64,000 nucleotides of DNA from Roseivirga spongicola (lineage in GTDB: Bacteria; Bacteroidota; Bacteroidia; Cytophagales; Cyclobacteriaceae), in contig NZ_LRPC01000028.1 in NCBI RefSeq assembly GCF_001592965.1, positions 1 through 64,000 of the forward strand, in the 5' to 3' direction. Positions 63,172 to 64,000 of this stretch are shown here, piece by piece. The notes beneath the pieces were generated by a model that was not told the DNA's origin, searched no databases, and saw only the letters and a list, made by a program, of their open reading frames with translations. A program made the translations under genes and the position numbers. Numbering within the stretch: position 1 is the first letter of the stretch; every line of letters starts with the position of its first letter.

Positions 63172-63528
63172 CTAAGCAGTCTGTAAGTCCGAATTCTTGG
63201 CTTGAGACCATATAGTAACCACGATGAGATTTATCACAAAGCTGACAATCATAGCCTTAAAATAATCGGTTTGATAATGATCGTAAATCATAAATACCAT
63301 AATGCTGTAGAAAATGATTAGCCCTAAGACTGTTTCTATTAAGTGATTCTTGTAGCTAGAAACCAAGGTTGGTAAATACATGGATAGACCAGGTATTAAG
63401 ACAAACCAAAACAGCAGCAGTGTAAAAATATTCCACCCGATGAGTAATGAGAATGGAACTAAAACTGCTGTCAGCCCGAGTGGTATAATTACTGTTCCTT
63501 TTAACTTGTCTTTTGATGTTTTGGTCAT
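63172..63528 (-). CDS. Small four-helix membrane protein, unknown function
   Basis: 118 residues. Lysine-rich start (MTKTSKDKLKG) then four hydrophobic helices (TVIIPLGLTAVLVPFSLLIG, FTLLLFWFVLIPGLSMYLP, LIETVLGLIIFYSIMVFMIY, AMIVSFVINLIVVTIW). Positive-inside rule puts the N-terminus in the cytoplasm. No recognised family; stands alone on the minus strand. Confidence 0.6.
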   Translation of the reverse strand: MTKTSKDKLKGTVIIPLGLTAVLVPFSLLIGWNIFTLLLFWFVLIPGLSMYLPTLVSSYKNHLIETVLGLIIFYSIMVFMIYDHYQTDYFKAMIVSFVINLIVVTIWSQAKNSDLQTA

Positions 63529-63879
63529 GCTTGCGGTCTTTACTGTAAAAAGCTTCTTCGGCTTTTAAGGTGCTAATGGCTAACAATATACGAAAAGTGA
63601 TTGAGCCTTTGAATGGAAGATTTCTTTGGTAGCTCCGAAGAGTCGAGACTCACTTGAAATGACGGTTTAATAGGTTTCTACGGTTTACTGGCTTCTGTTT
63701 TCTGATTACCCTCGTTCCCTTCCCGAGGCATCGGGAGATATGGCAAAGAATGCATTTTTTGCACTAAGATTTATCCATCACCCAATTTCCAAATTCACCA
63801 ATTCCCTGTGCACCGAGCACCGAGCACCGAGCACCAGTTGCCAATTGACCAATTGACCAATTCCCCAATCACCCAACTT
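63529..63879. repeat. Intergenic A/C-rich low-complexity tract
   Basis: Begins with GAGACTCACTTGAAATGACGG and CCCGAGGCATCGGGA words, then CACCGAG repeated three times and CAATTGAC/CCAATT words up to the operator. Resembles 59830-59935. No gene. Confidence 0.6.
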
Positions 63880-63926
63880 TACGTCAATTGCCGTATTGAG
63901 CTGCACTATATCAGAAGCTAGGTTTG
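63880..63926 (+). promoter_or_regulatory. Second copy of the operator-promoter
   Basis: TACGTCAATTGCCGTA at 63880-63895, TTG at 63896-63898, 20 bp, TAGGTTTG at 63919-63926; same geometry as 59939-59985. Expected start ~20 bp before the ATG at 63954. Confidence 0.8.
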
Positions 63927-63953
63927 TAATAACAACTAGAGAAAATTCAAATT

Positions 63954-64000
63954 ATGAGAAAGCTTCAATTATTACTCGTTTTAATAAGTTTCTTCAGCTT
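63954..64000 (+). CDS. Start of an exported protein gene (cut by window edge)
   Basis: ATG 63954 opens MRKLQLLLVLISFFS, a signal-peptide-like start. Only 15 full codons are visible. Assigned as a gene because of the strong promoter directly upstream. Confidence 0.6.
   Translation, partial: MRKLQLLLVLISFFS

Overview
This window looks like chromosome from a marine-type Bacteroidota, most likely Cytophagales (Roseivirga/Fulvivirga-like). The evidence is the Bacteroidota promoter box TAnnTTTG upstream of several genes, gldC, a TonB-dependent receptor with an N-terminal carboxypeptidase-regulatory-like domain, many Sec-secreted or lipoprotein hydrolases, and the ftsX-DUF3098-uppP-truB-ribF gene order. 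The taxon is an inference; no rRNA is present. Base composition looks moderately AT-rich throughout, more so around 50.4-52.1 kb.

Layout. 0-7.7 kb: a collagen-like surface protein running off the left edge, a bactofilin, two tandem M14-type peptidase paralogues, a beta-barrel-like protein, a periplasmic-binding-protein-fold protein without signal peptide, and a TPR protein. 7.9-11.6 kb: etfB-etfA, a bifunctional-nuclease-family protein and a CNT nucleoside transporter. 12-21 kb: GH20 hexosaminidase, a small membrane protein, a cupin, a third M14 peptidase, metG and an M20 amidohydrolase. 21.2-23.6 kb: a PadR regulator translationally coupled to three related HAAS-like membrane proteins, with a perfect 16-bp inverted repeat in front. 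23.7-28.1 kb: pth, rplY (Ctc-type), prs, a RidA-family protein and an M1 aminopeptidase. 28.2-36.3 kb: a 253-bp tandem duplication, tRNA-Gln, two secreted propeller-type proteins (one with a Met/His-rich loop), a GH32/sugar-porter fructan pair and a TIM-barrel epimerase-like protein. 36.5-39.5 kb: kdnA-kdsB-kdnB, which would put 8-amino-3,8-dideoxy-Kdo into LPS. 39.5-50 kb: a candidate structured RNA, an SGNH lipoprotein with a TonB receptor, gldC, a CoA-transferase, and the conserved ribF-truB-uppP-DUF3098-ftsX cluster.

50-58 kb is the accessory part: an orphan OLD-family ATPase/TOPRIM nuclease gene bracketed by short inverted repeats, a truncated copy of the 5' end of a uvrA-like gene, and then a 1594-residue protein made of two fused UvrA2-type units (four ABC modules), the first with damaged ATPase motifs. 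58-64 kb: a soluble PAS histidine kinase, a lipoprotein/His-rich membrane protein pair, and a second gene cut by the right edge. The lipoprotein gene and the cut gene have almost superimposable promoters, with the same 16-bp near-palindrome placed immediately upstream of the -33 element.

Intergenic spaces carry several families of short palindromic and mosaic repeats (CTCAGAGTCTCC-type hairpins, CCTTCGGCTTCGCTCAG-type cores, GTCATTGCGAG-type elements, A/C-rich and TTTAATGTT-type tracts). Strongest leads: the shared operator/promoter, the double UvrA with its truncated neighbour, the PadR three-membrane-protein cassette, the M14 protein with swapped zinc ligands, and the candidate RNA at 39.7-39.85 kb.
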